Positions 22,396 through 33,470 of a DNA stretch of 64,000 nucleotides are shown piece after piece. Position 1 is the first letter of the stretch. Each line of letters begins with the position of its first letter. The stretch spans positions 496,001 to 560,000 of the forward strand of contig NW_022985562.1 of NCBI RefSeq assembly GCF_010093815.1. The letters run 5' to 3'. Under the pieces are notes generated by a model, which saw only the letters and a program-made list of their open reading frames with translations, made no database searches and was not told the origin of the DNA. Origin of the DNA: Pseudovirgaria hyperparasitica (taxonomy: Eukaryota > Ascomycota > Dothideomycetes > Acrospermales > Acrospermaceae). A program made the position numbers and the translations under genes.

Positions 22396-23951
22396 CGTCC
22401 CCCTCTCTCAAAGAGAGATATAATGACCAGGTCACGCAGGCAGGTAGGTAGGTGTACAGAACCCAGCACACGGATCATGCCTTGTTGTATGTATGTATGA
22501 GTTTCAGGCATTACAACGATTGCATGGGTAATTTGAAGCAGAGCAGAGCAGAGCAGAGCAAGCAGACCTCATAAACGAGCAAGCAAACGAGCAAGCGAAC
22601 GAGCATACGGCGTTCCGGTGGTGGCGGTAGTAGTTTATAGCAGCGAAGCAAACTAGAAATGGTAGATTCATACAATAGACATTCCAATTCCAATTCCAAT
22701 TCCAACCCCAAGTCCCACCATACCATACACCCCATGCTTTATCCCGCAAGTTTTGACTTTTTCATGCCAAATAGGCGGGGCAAACAACAACACACCAAGG
22801 TAATGATCTTTGGAATTGACGGGGAAAAAGAATGGTAAAACAGACAGATACCGATTATATCAATTGGATGTATGTAGATACACACACTCTGTCTTTTTTC
22901 TCCTGGCACGCAGCGTGATAAAACGATAACGACAAACGATACAGAGAGCCGGCGAGACGCGGTAGATGGGAATGGATGAGTGGCGTATCGGCATGTTCTC
23001 ATATTCCCATATTCACATGCCTTGGACTTGGGCTTGTGTTTACTTGTATGTATATTTATATGTCGCTCTACCAGACTCCAACCCCAGACCAGGCCTAACC
23101 CGCAAACCCGCAAACCCGCAAGACAAAAAGACAAAAAAGACAAAAAGACAAATAACAAAAGACATGAAACCACAACAACACGACCCCTACCTACCAATTA
23201 CCCAATACGTGGAACGCCATGTATATATGTATACATAACATCGATAGTCCCGTGTGCATGAACGGGACGAACGATGACGAACAGAACGAACAGAACAGAA
23301 CGAACGATAAAAACAACGATAAAAACGACGATATAACACCCACTAATTACCACCACACTACATACTGTAATTACATAACCTAGGAAGATTTGCTTCCTCC
23401 CCGCGTAGCCGTGCATGTATGTAATAATGCATGTATGCATGCCATGCCATGCTTGCTTGCTGCATCCATGACTGATTGAATGACCTGCATGATCGAGTGG
23501 GAGATGGATGGGTAGATAATACCTATTAGTAGACCTATGCAGGCACCACCAAAACCCCCCTGCATTAAAGCTGCACATATGATGGAGGTTTGACAAATTG
23601 ACAATGTCGGAACATGGCGGGCGGACACAACACGCGCCTTGATGACACTCTGCACACGACTTAGACAACAACCTACAACAACCCACAACAAAACAACACA
23701 ACACAGACAACACAAGCCCACAAGCATTGGCGGGAGCTCTGCAAGATTCCCATTAAATAGTTTCTGTTATTCGACTACTACTACCTGTCCTGTCCTGGTT
23801 CCTCAAGAAAGCAGCCCCCGTTCATCGAGTGCAGTCCCGGATCCGAAAAATGATGCCTTACATTGAGCACTTTCCCATCTCCAGTGAATAAACCAACACT
23901 ACATGATGACAGCGCCTTTTTTTTTTGGTAAAACCTTGAGACAGGGTGATT

Positions 23952-23983
<32 letters not shown>

Positions 23984-24536
23984 CCAGCCTTTTTCCTCCG
24001 TGCAGCTGAATCCGCCGATGAGAGAGGGACCCGCCGTGAATATACATCGACTTGAACAAAAAGGGGTGTCTCTGGCCTCGACCCGTGAGAGTCGAGAGCT
24101 ACGAGAGCGTGTGTGCGTTGAAAGGGAGAAAAGTTCTCCATCGCGGAAGGTTGTACAATTTCGGGGGTAACGCGCACTAACCCAATCCGGCAACGACTCC
24201 TTTTGAAGGGCTCGCTGGAAAAGGGAGAGGCTGCGAGAATGTGATGCGGATCGGGTACCTTTTTGTGAAACCAGGGGGGGTGAAAAACGCTCACAAACAA
24301 TGCTGGGACAATGGGCAAAATGGGCAACGCTATGACGCTCGAACAAGGAGTCTTGACAAAGGGAATTTTGGGGAGTTTTTTTTTCGGAAGTTTTTCTGAA
24401 AAGGTTGTGTGGATGACGGACGCGTGGGTAACAACGACAGCAGCAATAACAGCAACAGCAGCGGTAACAACAACAACAAGGTTCGACGCTGTGGTCAAAG
24501 CCGTATATTTTGACCAATGCCAGAAAACATAAAAGG
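22396..24536. other. 2.1-kb convergent gene-free region
   Basis: This lies between the LRR-like gene (+) and the G1 cyclin (-). It holds simple repeats: AGCAG near 22541-22560, GAGCAAGC(A/G)AAC near 22575-22605, TTCCAA x4 near 22682-22704, GT dinucleotides at 23951-23978 and CAACAA near 24435-24478. No convincing coding frame is seen. The cyclin 3' UTR probably lies at the right end. Confidence 0.5.
23951..23978 (+). repeat. (GT)n microsatellite
   Basis: A run of 14 GT dinucleotides in non-coding DNA. Confidence 0.9.
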
Positions 24537-25757
24537 CTACTGTACATACTGGGCGGTAAAGTGTTGCTGGGTCTGGTGGAAGGGATCGCTGTAGGCCATA
24601 GACTCAAATTCGTTGGTGGGTGTGGCTGGGTAGGCGATTTGGGGGTGTAGTTGATGAATCTTTGGGTCATTCGGGGCGTATCTTTCATCATCGGGAGTAT
24701 CTGGCGGGGTCCAGGCGCCCTGTCCGTACCCTGCATTCTGGTGATTCTTCTGCGGGGTGTGAGGGCTGTGGTAGAGGTCGGGGGTCTGGTCGTTGACTGG
24801 AGTGAGCGTGGGCGTGGGTGGAGCGTGCATTTGTTTCATGGCTTGTGCTTGCAACTGCTTGCGAAGGAACTCCTCCACGACGGTCGAGACTGACGACAGC
24901 TGGCCGGAGGCGTACTTGCGGGCCACCACCTGCGAAGGGTTGTATAGATGCGTGGAGAGGGCAACGACGACGGTCTGATCATAGGATCCAGTCCATATGG
25001 ATTGATGGCTCGTCGAGCGGTTGAGGACACATCTCGCCAGCGTCAAGGCGGACTTGGCGAGTATCGAAGGGAGGACGGAGACGAATTCGCGGTGGAAGAG
25101 GGCAATCTCGCAGATGTACTGGGTCAGATGCTCGACCTCACGCTCCTCCTCCAGCTCGGCCAGGGCAATCTGAAGAAAGCTGTCAATGGTGGGGTGTCCA
25201 ATCATCCAGTCCAGAGTGGCCAAGACGTGCCATTCCATCTGGGTGAACATCTCGTCGTCGTACAGCTGGCAACACATGCTCTTCAGCTCGCGTATGGTAG
25301 GCACTCGGTCCTTCTTGTCACCATATTTGGCGGCAATGAGGAGGGCAGCACATCCGACGAGCTGGTAGTGACGCTTGTAGACCACACGACGGGAGCAGTA
25401 ACGATCGAGCAGGTTCACTGCGAGGAAGAGGGTCTCGGGCAATAGCTGAAAGGCCATGTGAGCTTCGATGAGGAAGTCGAGTAGGTAGGGACGCATGAAC
25501 CACTGGATCTCGGTCTGGATGTCAATCGAATTGACGTCTGGCATGGTGTCGGCCTCCATCTTCTCCATATGGGCAAGGATGTCATCCTGATATTCATCTG
25601 CAGTCGTTTGAGACAACTGCATGCCCATGATACGCTGATGTTGCCGTGCAACCTGTCTGGCCTGCTCCCGTTTCTGTGCTTGGATGGCATGAAAGCTGTC
25701 CTCCTCCTCGTAGAAGAAACTATCGCATTGTCCGTATCTTGAATGTTGGTAGGCCAT
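24537..25757 (-). CDS. G1/S cyclin, CLN/Puc1 type
   Basis: Single coding exon, 406 aa. Residues about 55-190 form a cyclin N-terminal box: 'IQTEIQWFMRPYLLDFLIE', 'LLPETLFLAVNLLDRYCSRR' and 'QLVGCAALLIAAKYGDKK', with the conserved Arg (MRPYLLDF) and Lys (AAKYGDK) that contact the CDK. 'MEWHVLATLDWMIGHPTIDSFL' leads into the second fold to about 300. The family is that of filamentous-fungal G1 cyclins related to budding-yeast Cln1-3 and fission-yeast Puc1, which activate Cdk1 at START. The C-terminal 110 residues are Pro/Thr/Gln-rich with several TP sites ('PPTPTLTPV', 'TPPDTPDDE'), consistent with phosphorylation-driven turnover (inference). The 5' leader is spliced and long (see 25958-26347), which suggests translational control. 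Upstream DNA is gene-free for 7.7 kb. Confidence 0.9.
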   Translation of the reverse strand: MAYQHSRYGQCDSFFYEEEDSFHAIQAQKREQARQVARQHQRIMGMQLSQTTADEYQDDILAHMEKMEADTMPDVNSIDIQTEIQWFMRPYLLDFLIEAHMAFQLLPETLFLAVNLLDRYCSRRVVYKRHYQLVGCAALLIAAKYGDKKDRVPTIRELKSMCCQLYDDEMFTQMEWHVLATLDWMIGHPTIDSFLQIALAELEEEREVEHLTQYICEIALFHREFVSVLPSILAKSALTLARCVLNRSTSHQSIWTGSYDQTVVVALSTHLYNPSQVVARKYASGQLSSVSTVVEEFLRKQLQAQAMKQMHAPPTPTLTPVNDQTPDLYHSPHTPQKNHQNAGYGQGAWTPPDTPDDERYAPNDPKIHQLHPQIAYPATPTNEFESMAYSDPFHQTQQHFTAQYVQ

Positions 25758-25957
25758 GGTGAAGAGTGAGATGTTGAGAAGAGTTTGAGAATGAAAGAGA
25801 GGACGTCAGGTCTCCTGGAATGACAGATTTGGTTTGAACGAAGTGATAGGCTGGTTGACCCAAGTCTGGAAATAACAGTCGAGACTGTCCGGGATAAAGA
25901 TCGTATGTAGTTGGAAGTAATGAAGACGTCGACTCGCTGCGGTAGGGAGAAGACAGT

Positions 25958-26021
25958 CTGGAAGCAAAGGCAATGAATTAGCATAGAGCTACAGCCACGT
26001 TGAAGCGGAATGGATACTCAC
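25958..26021 (-). other. 5' leader intron of the G1 cyclin (nearer the ATG)
   Basis: A 64-nt minus-strand intron with donor gtgagtatcc, branch-like gctaat, a pyrimidine-rich end and acceptor ttccag. It lies about 200 nt upstream of the cyclin ATG, in the leader. Confidence 0.7.
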
Positions 26022-26289
26022 CTGGTAATTAGAAGATTAATGTTAAAGAGTGTGTGTAATATAAACGACAAAAGAATTTCGAGCTGACGAAATAGACGCT
26101 GGCACCTGTACAAATTGCATGTGAAGGTAGAGCGAAGATTGGATGTCTCTTAAAAAGAAGCAGCTGTTCCGACGACGAGTGGGGCACAGTTTTCCGAGGT
26201 AGAGCACGAGTTAACGAGTCCACCTATGTCATCCGGGTAGAGGATCACGAGAATGTGAACGTGGTCCTGCTGAAGTAATGTACTGGAGT

Positions 26290-26347
26290 CTGTAACAAGG
26301 GATGATGGTCAGTTAACGGTGTGAGGATTGCCGGGATCTGAGCATAC
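26290..26347 (-). other. 5' leader intron of the G1 cyclin (more distal)
   Basis: A 58-nt minus-strand intron with donor gtatgctcag, branch-like gttaactgac and acceptor cttgttacag. Together with the nearer intron it implies a leader of several hundred bases. A third strong donor (gtaagtcata) begins at 27330, with a possible acceptor near 27040. Confidence 0.65.
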
Positions 26348-28370
26348 CAGAGAGAGAGCCCCCGGTTCAACGTGTTGGTGTGATGCCGATGTACCGATAG
26401 AGACGACGACGAGGAGTCGGAAAAGACACAAACTGTAAAGAGTGACAGGTCAGCAAAGGCTATTAATTTTTTTAGAGAAAAAAAAAAGAGTGTGAGGTAA
26501 GAAAGAGGTATGGCAAGAGGTGGAAGAACAAGTCCGAGGTCAATGGTGAAGGGGGAAAAGATTGGAGTGGTCCGTGTGTCAGGCACTGTCCGCCCTAGCC
26601 AGGCAGGAAAAGGTAGTCGCCGGGCGGACTGGAATGAGGCATGAAACCTTGGAATTCACTCCTGCAGATCCCTAGTGCGAGTCGTCACAATTGAGCATCA
26701 CCCGCTCTGCGTGCTTCAGGGTCCGGGGATACAGGCCTTTCCCTTGGAATAATGTGGGAGGAGCTGCAGGCTGAGGAATTCTTCACCTGTTGACACACCT
26801 GGACTTGACTCGGATATTCTGCAACTTTTACTGTTCTCCAGCTATGCTCTATTCCGTGTCTCACAGCTGGAATTTATTGGCCGCTACGTTCGACTGGAGG
26901 TCTTAGCTCACAAGTGGAAGAAGATTTGTGAGGTCTTGCTTTGCTTGAATTGGATAGTGGCAGGGACTTGAACGAGGTATGTTGAGATAATAGGTGGTCT
27001 CCCTTGCTTTTACAGACTGCATACATTATTGACCCTGTATAGATGTCGAGTTGAGATGGGTATGTTATGGAGCCGAGGGTATGGTGACGGTAGCCAAATG
27101 CTTATTGCACGGGATGGATTCGCAGCAAACTGGACTCGAAGGACCATGGATGTAGGCCGTACGATCATGTATTGATCCCAGACGTGGCTGGCGTCGATTG
27201 GAAAGCCAATGGGTGTAGGGGTAGGTTCTCGCTGGCCAGTTTGGGAGAGGGTCGAAATCGATTGGATGGGAAGGGTCGATTGGGGTAGTCTGGCCATTGG
27301 AATGAAGATGATATGGGGAGTATGACTTACCACGATGGTTTTGCCTAGTCTGAAAAGCTCGTCACTAGATCTCTCAAGCTGTATCTGGGAATGAAGATTG
27401 TGGAGATCTGTGTTCCAGTTCCGGCAACGAGATCAATGGTAGCGGACAAGGGAGCAGTAGATGGTAGATCCTCCTTGCTTGACGATGAGGCAGGTAGGTA
27501 GGAGTGAGCGAGAGAGAGGGAGGAGAGTCTCAGATTGGAGATTTATGGTAAGGGATGGAATGTGGAAGAGTGTCGAGGCCCTGTGAGACGAGCAAAGGGA
27601 CACACGGACGACGGCAGAGATAGGATCAGGCTGAGAAGCAGGAGAAGCAGAGATATGCGAGGCCGAAAGAGGGGACTCTACACAGCTTTCTACTTTCTCT
27701 CTCTCTCTCTGACAACTCTCAAGAAGCCGACCTGTGAGAGCAAAGGGGGGAGGGGGTGGGTGGGTAGAAGAGGTTGAGAGTGGGAGGGAGAAAAGGACGA
27801 GGAGGATGGGAGTGGAGAGAGGAAGACAGGAAGAAGGTTGAGGATGAACAAGGCTGGTGCTGGTATGAAGATTAGAGGTTCCTGGCTAGTGGTCCATAAC
27901 TGGAGTAGAGTGGGTGGTGCACACACACACAGACAGTACAATGCACAGCTCTCTCTCCCGCACCTTGATCCGCTGCTGACTACGGAGCCAGCGAGGGCCT
28001 CTCCTTGGCCGGAGAGGTGCAGAGAGTTGTGTGAGAGTTGTGTGTGTGTGAGAGATGGTGAGAGGGGGAGATAGGGCCAGAGAGGGCCAGAGAGGTGGAG
28101 TGGTCGTGTGGAGGCGAGTCGGACGGGCAGTGATAGGCTGGGGAGAGCGGTCGAAGGACGCTGGCTAACCTCAAACCGCCTAAACCGCCCAGAACAGCCA
28201 GGCCCAAATGTGATAAACCGGGGGGGGGGAGGGGGAGGGCGACGGGGGGGAAAGGTCAAGGGGGATTACAGCAGCAGGTGACGGGGGAGAGAGAGTTGAG
28301 ACTGGCTGACTGGCTGACTGGCTGAGAGTGGCCACGACGATGTTTTGGCTGGTGCTGCTAATTACTGCTG

Positions 28371-28401
28371 CTGGTGCTGGTGCTGGTGCTGGTGCTGGTG
28401 C
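28371..28401 (+). repeat. (GCTGGT)n microsatellite
   Basis: About five tandem copies of a hexanucleotide in non-coding DNA. Confidence 0.85.
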
Positions 28402-29985
28402 TGCCCATCTCCGACCGCCCGCGCGCCCGCCAATGGAGCCCTGTTCACGGCGTGTTTGCCAGCCAAGTTCCAGCCCGAGTGCCAGCCAATTGCCAGCTAA
28501 TCTGCCGGCCTGCTGAGACTGCTGCTGAGGCTCCAGTCTCTCTCTCTGCCTATCATTAATATCTACCATTCACTTCCTTCTACTACATGCATATATCTAC
28601 ATACTGTACATATTACACACTTACTCCTCTGTCAGAAGTCAGAAACACACTGCACAAGAATCATTCTCCACCGCTGGTCCCCAAGAAGTCTCCACTGTGC
28701 TTAATCTACTGGCGCCCTTTCTCTCTCTCTCAGCTCTTGTCTCCGCCTCCGACGACTGACCGACTCTCGCCTCTCTCTCTGCATATTACGCCGCCGCCTC
28801 ATACACGCTTTTTTTTTAATTATTACTCTTAGACACGCTACATCTGCATACACTCACGCGTCTGCACACACGAGAGCAACGCGACATGCCCTGTCTCCGC
28901 CCCCGTCTGATCTCTTCTTACTGGCCATCCAAGTTTTTTTCTTTCTTCCTTGACCCTTTGACCGGTCGGTTCCAGCGTGGAAAGGTGGAAGGAAGGAGGC
29001 CGGGTATCATCTAGCCATTCTCTGCCCTTCTAGCTCCTCTTCAATCCATGGATCCCTCGAAATTCTTCGCATCTTTCTTTTTTTGGCTCACTTTTCCACG
29101 ACTGTCTACCTAGTAATTAGTGGCTTATGGCTCAGCATATATATTACATGCCCCATCCCTCATAAGCCCATTCCTCAATATCCACATGCGCGACATCTCT
29201 GGTCGTCCGTTGGTGCATGTCGCGTGCCACGGCTTGCACTGCTTGCTTGATCTTATCATCCATCTCTACTATTAATTACCTATTACTCTCGACACGCTCG
29301 ACACTCTCGACACGCTCCTATCTTTTCTCCTCGCGTACCCGGACTGCCTGACACGTGCACGCCAATCATCAAAATCCACGAAATAGCCCTCCCCTTCCAT
29401 CTGCATGATCCGTCATGCCCAATATCGATCCTCTCCGCTTCCTGCCCATCCTGACTGGCTGCCACGACTTCATACTAAAAACCAGCTCGCCCACTTGCAC
29501 CATCCAAGCTGCTCCTAATCCGGTAACTTTATCAGATGCCATCGCCTGGGAACCCTAATACTAATTAATGCCTACTACTTACTACCTACTTACTACTGAC
29601 TCTACAGACAGGCTCTACCTGTGCCGCGACCAACTGCTTGCTTGCTTACCTACTGATATATCCTGGATAATTACTTATCCCATCACCATCCGTCCAATCC
29701 TCGCTCGCGCGGCCAGCCCAGCTAGCTAGCTAGCCATGAATCTTGATCTAGCAATCTAGACACTAATTACTAGGAGGAGATGGGATGAATCTTGCTTCGA
29801 ACCCTTGCTTGTCTTTTTTTTCCGCACGCTTGCTTGCTTGCTTGCCTGCTTTTCCTTCCTCTAGCTAATTAGCTGCTCTTGGTGCTTTCAGCCCAGCCCA
29901 GTCCATCCCGACCACCGGGCTCGCTGCACTTCACGATACCTACTAATCCGGCACAGCTTGCTGGGTCTTCCCGGCTAGAACGACC

Positions 29986-30002
29986 CCCCCCCCCCCCCCC
30001 CC
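29986..30002 (+). repeat. poly-C homopolymer tract
   Basis: A run of about 17 C in gene-free DNA. Its exact length is prone to sequencing error. Confidence 0.85.
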
Positions 30003-33000
30003 AAAAGACCGAAACGCGTGTTGTGTTTGCTAGGCTAGGGTAAATGGTATTATATCTTCTGAATACTAAATGCATGCATACGCGACACGCGACACGCCTC
30101 GTTCGTCTCGCCACTATATATATATATAAACCTTTCTAGAGAAAAAAGAAAAAGCCATCGTACCATCTCCACTCGTTCATCACGACTAGTATGGCATGGT
30201 AATACAAAACTGCTCTTGCGTCCCCGTCCGCCCCCCTCTGCGCGTGGCTAATTAATTATCCGATGAGGTCTTAAAAGCGTCACTAATTAAAGAAGAAAAA
30301 AGAAAAGCAAAGAAAGCCTCATTGAATTGATTAATTGATTGCTATTGAATTCATTCGTCCCCCTTCGTCCCATCTCGGGCCTTTCTTACGTAGCACTAGA
30401 TCGCTCCAAAACGGAAATATTATGAGACAAGACACACATACAGTACATACATACATTTAGGAAAGAAAAAAAAGAAGAATACGCCCCCCGCCTCTCCCCA
30501 GCGGACCCGCAAATACATTCACACATACATACATATATACCCCCCAAAGTCCGCTATACTACACTATACACTATCCCCCATCCCCCAATCTCGTCTCCAA
30601 AAAAACGCGTCGTGCGGTCCTGCACAATGATGACAATGACGAGACACGAGGCCGCCGAAGCTCTTTTTACGTGTTTCCTTCTTCCCCTGCAGCAAGCTGC
30701 TGCTAAATGGGTGGTTTTACACGCGCTCGCGTCTCCACCGTACACGCGCGTGTACGCGTGCGTGCACACAATCGCGCTCGCGCTCATGAAACATGCAAAT
30801 CTCGAAAGTCTTCTGCTTGAGTTAGTTGCCAGAGCACCCACACACACAGCCCCTTGTAATGTAATGTGGTATTCTCCACTGGGGCGCGCTTTTGGGACTT
30901 GCTGCAGGCTTATGGTACTGCTACTGCTGTCGCGTGTTTGGTCTTGCTGTCTGTCGCGTGTGATGTTCCAGGTCGTGCTGATCCACACTCGTCTGGCTTG
31001 TGATTCTTCTACTGGGCGTAGTATGGTATGGTATGGTATGGTATGGCATATGCTGCCTCGGATGCACCATGCCATGCCCATGCTATGCCCAGGGCTCATA
31101 ACCTGGCTTGATGGAGTAATTTGTCGTTGGTCGGCGATGCGAGGCGAGACCTGGCCTGTCTGTCTGTCTGTCTGTCTGCTTGGCCTGGAATGGGCTGGTA
31201 TGGCATGATTGATCGAGATATCCACATGATGGGTTACTGTAGGTATGTACTGACTGGGCAAGAAACGTGACAGCGTCGTACCACGTTGTTGCCAACCAGT
31301 CAGTCAGTCAGTCACCCATAGGTAAGCCGTTGAGTGAGTGCATTTCGCGCTGGCTATCCGTCTCGGGCAACTCGTGTGCGATGGACGCAACGCAAACATG
31401 TTCTCATTCGGCGTTTGTTACAAGTAGTCTATTAGACAGGCAAGCAAGCAAGCAAACCTCCCGTTACACCCGCCCGCTTCCCAAACATCCATTCTCAAGT
31501 CCCGGGCACCCACCGAACCGAACCAGTCTGAACTGAACCAATCCAACCAGGGCCGAAAAAAGTATTCTACTCGTCACTCGTCACTCATCTACCAAAAAAA
31601 AAACGAAGAAGAAATGACGACAAGAGAATTTTTTGTGCATCATGTGCATGTATATACGTAGTCACCGCAGCCAGCGTATCCATATGTACAATGGAATATT
31701 TTTGTCCAGGTTGCGTCATACATAATGCACAAAACCATCAAACGCTGCTCCCCTGCTTAGTACATACCCTACCCCATGCTCCCCTGCGCCCATGTTCTGC
31801 TCCTAGCGCAAAGCACAAAGCGGGTCCCCGGGCATAGATGGAGCATCGTCAGATCATGAGATGAGATGGATGTCGCCAACCTGCGCAACCCCAGTCCTAG
31901 TATAGCCTCTGCCGGCTGCCCATGATGCTTGCGCGCGTTAGTCAGTTAGTCAGTTAGTAATAAGTGTACCTACTGTAGCGTGCGTAGTGGAGTGTAGCCA
32001 CGACGACGTAGCGCAGCATAGCCAAGCAGAAAAAAACGCAGACCCACACACACACACACACACCGAAACTCGTTTGATATTCCAGAGCACATGTGTTGTG
32101 TGTTCAACACCCCGTCCGACGGACGGTCTGGGCACGCAGCGGAACGACACGACACGACACGATACCACACGAAACGAAACGAGAACGCGTCGAGAACGCT
32201 CCGATTTCTAGCGCGGTTTGCTTTCTGGGACGCGTCTTTCGTACGTGCGGTTGCATTTTTGCTAGCTTTTGTGGCGCGGGCTTGGGATGATGATGCCCGT
32301 CCTCTTCCATGCCATCCTATTGACGCGTTTTGATGATGATTGAAGGAACGAAAACCTGTGTGCACTGTGGCCCCCCCTTGCACGGAGTTTGCGGGTATTA
32401 GCGGGGTCTAGTCTGCCCTTTTGGATGTTTGGTCGGGCTCGGGGCTTTTTTTTTTGGTGTTTGAGGTTTTGCTGTGTTAGGGAGAGAGGGAGTAGAATTG
32501 ACGTGATTCTGGGGATTGGTGATGCATAAAACCACGGGTTGCACCAAGGTTGCTGGGCATTATTTGTGCATTATGTAACGACCTCAAGAAGGCAACTTCA
32601 AGCTGAGGTTGGCCTTCATAGTTTGGGACGCAGAGCGGCCCGTTGAAACTTATTCGCAGCATTTATTAAACACGTGGGCCGCCCGACCAGCTCGACCCAA
32701 CGCCCACGCGGTAATCAATCATAATCAATTTGATTGTCTGATGAGCCGGTTGCAGCGTACAGTATTGCCATTAACTCTATCTTGCACTCTAATCCATGAT
32801 GGCGGCATCTGTGCTCGCTCGCATCCGTGATATAATAACGGCCGAAACTGCGCCCAGACTTTGTGGCTCCGCTCTGCCCGGGCCTTGACTTCGGTTGGAC
32901 GTTTTGTCCTGTGACAGTGACCAGGCGGCTTAAATTAGATGGCACTTTGCGGCGGTTGATCGACGATGATTCCATCAAAGATCTCGCGCATCGATAATCT

Positions 33001-33470
33001 TCAATTGCTTGCTGCCCACGGGATGATGGGTCTTGCAGCGGGCAGGCCAGATAGGTGTGACAGACTGGGGACTGATCAAGTTTGGCCTTTCTTGAGTTGC
33101 TTTCTCGCGTATCTGCTTCTCCAGCCCAGCACCTAGCGAGATTTGTTGAACATGTATTCTTGGGGGCTGCTACAATATCACACGAGACATATACAGCTCA
33201 GTTGTGGGCTCATGGATGGTTATCGCGCGGTCTCGTTATCGTTTACCGAAGTCCAAGGTCGACTTAGCGGCAGCACGGAACATAGTTTTGCCGAACCTCA
33301 AGAAAAAATTCGGGAATAGAATCGCGTTTTTGATGATGCGCATACACCACGAGCTACACATACAGCCTGCTAACATCTGACTTGTGGCAACTGGCGCATA
33401 GACACCACCAAAGTACTATGGCCAGAACTGTCTCCTGCAATCCCTCAGTCAAAATAATTCTGAGGTAGCC

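Larger units (their letters stand above)
25758..33470. other. 7.7-kb gene-free region between the G1 cyclin and UTP4
   Basis: No frame in this region resembles a protein. It includes the cyclin leader (to at least 27330) and the UTP4 promoter on the far right. Simple repeats are dense: GCTGGT hexamers at 28371-28401, poly-C at 29986-30002, TA near 30114-30127, GGTAT pentamers at 31022-31045, CTGT tetramers near 31157-31176, CA near 32045-32062 and CGACA near 32148-32162. Long open frames such as 30554-31261 in both directions are low-complexity. Long non-coding RNAs could be present but cannot be called from sequence alone. Confidence 0.5.

Noticed and set aside
30554-31261. Overlapping open frames on both strands in the gene-free region
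   Set aside because: Low-complexity and repeat-derived, with no domain and no intron-linked partner exons.
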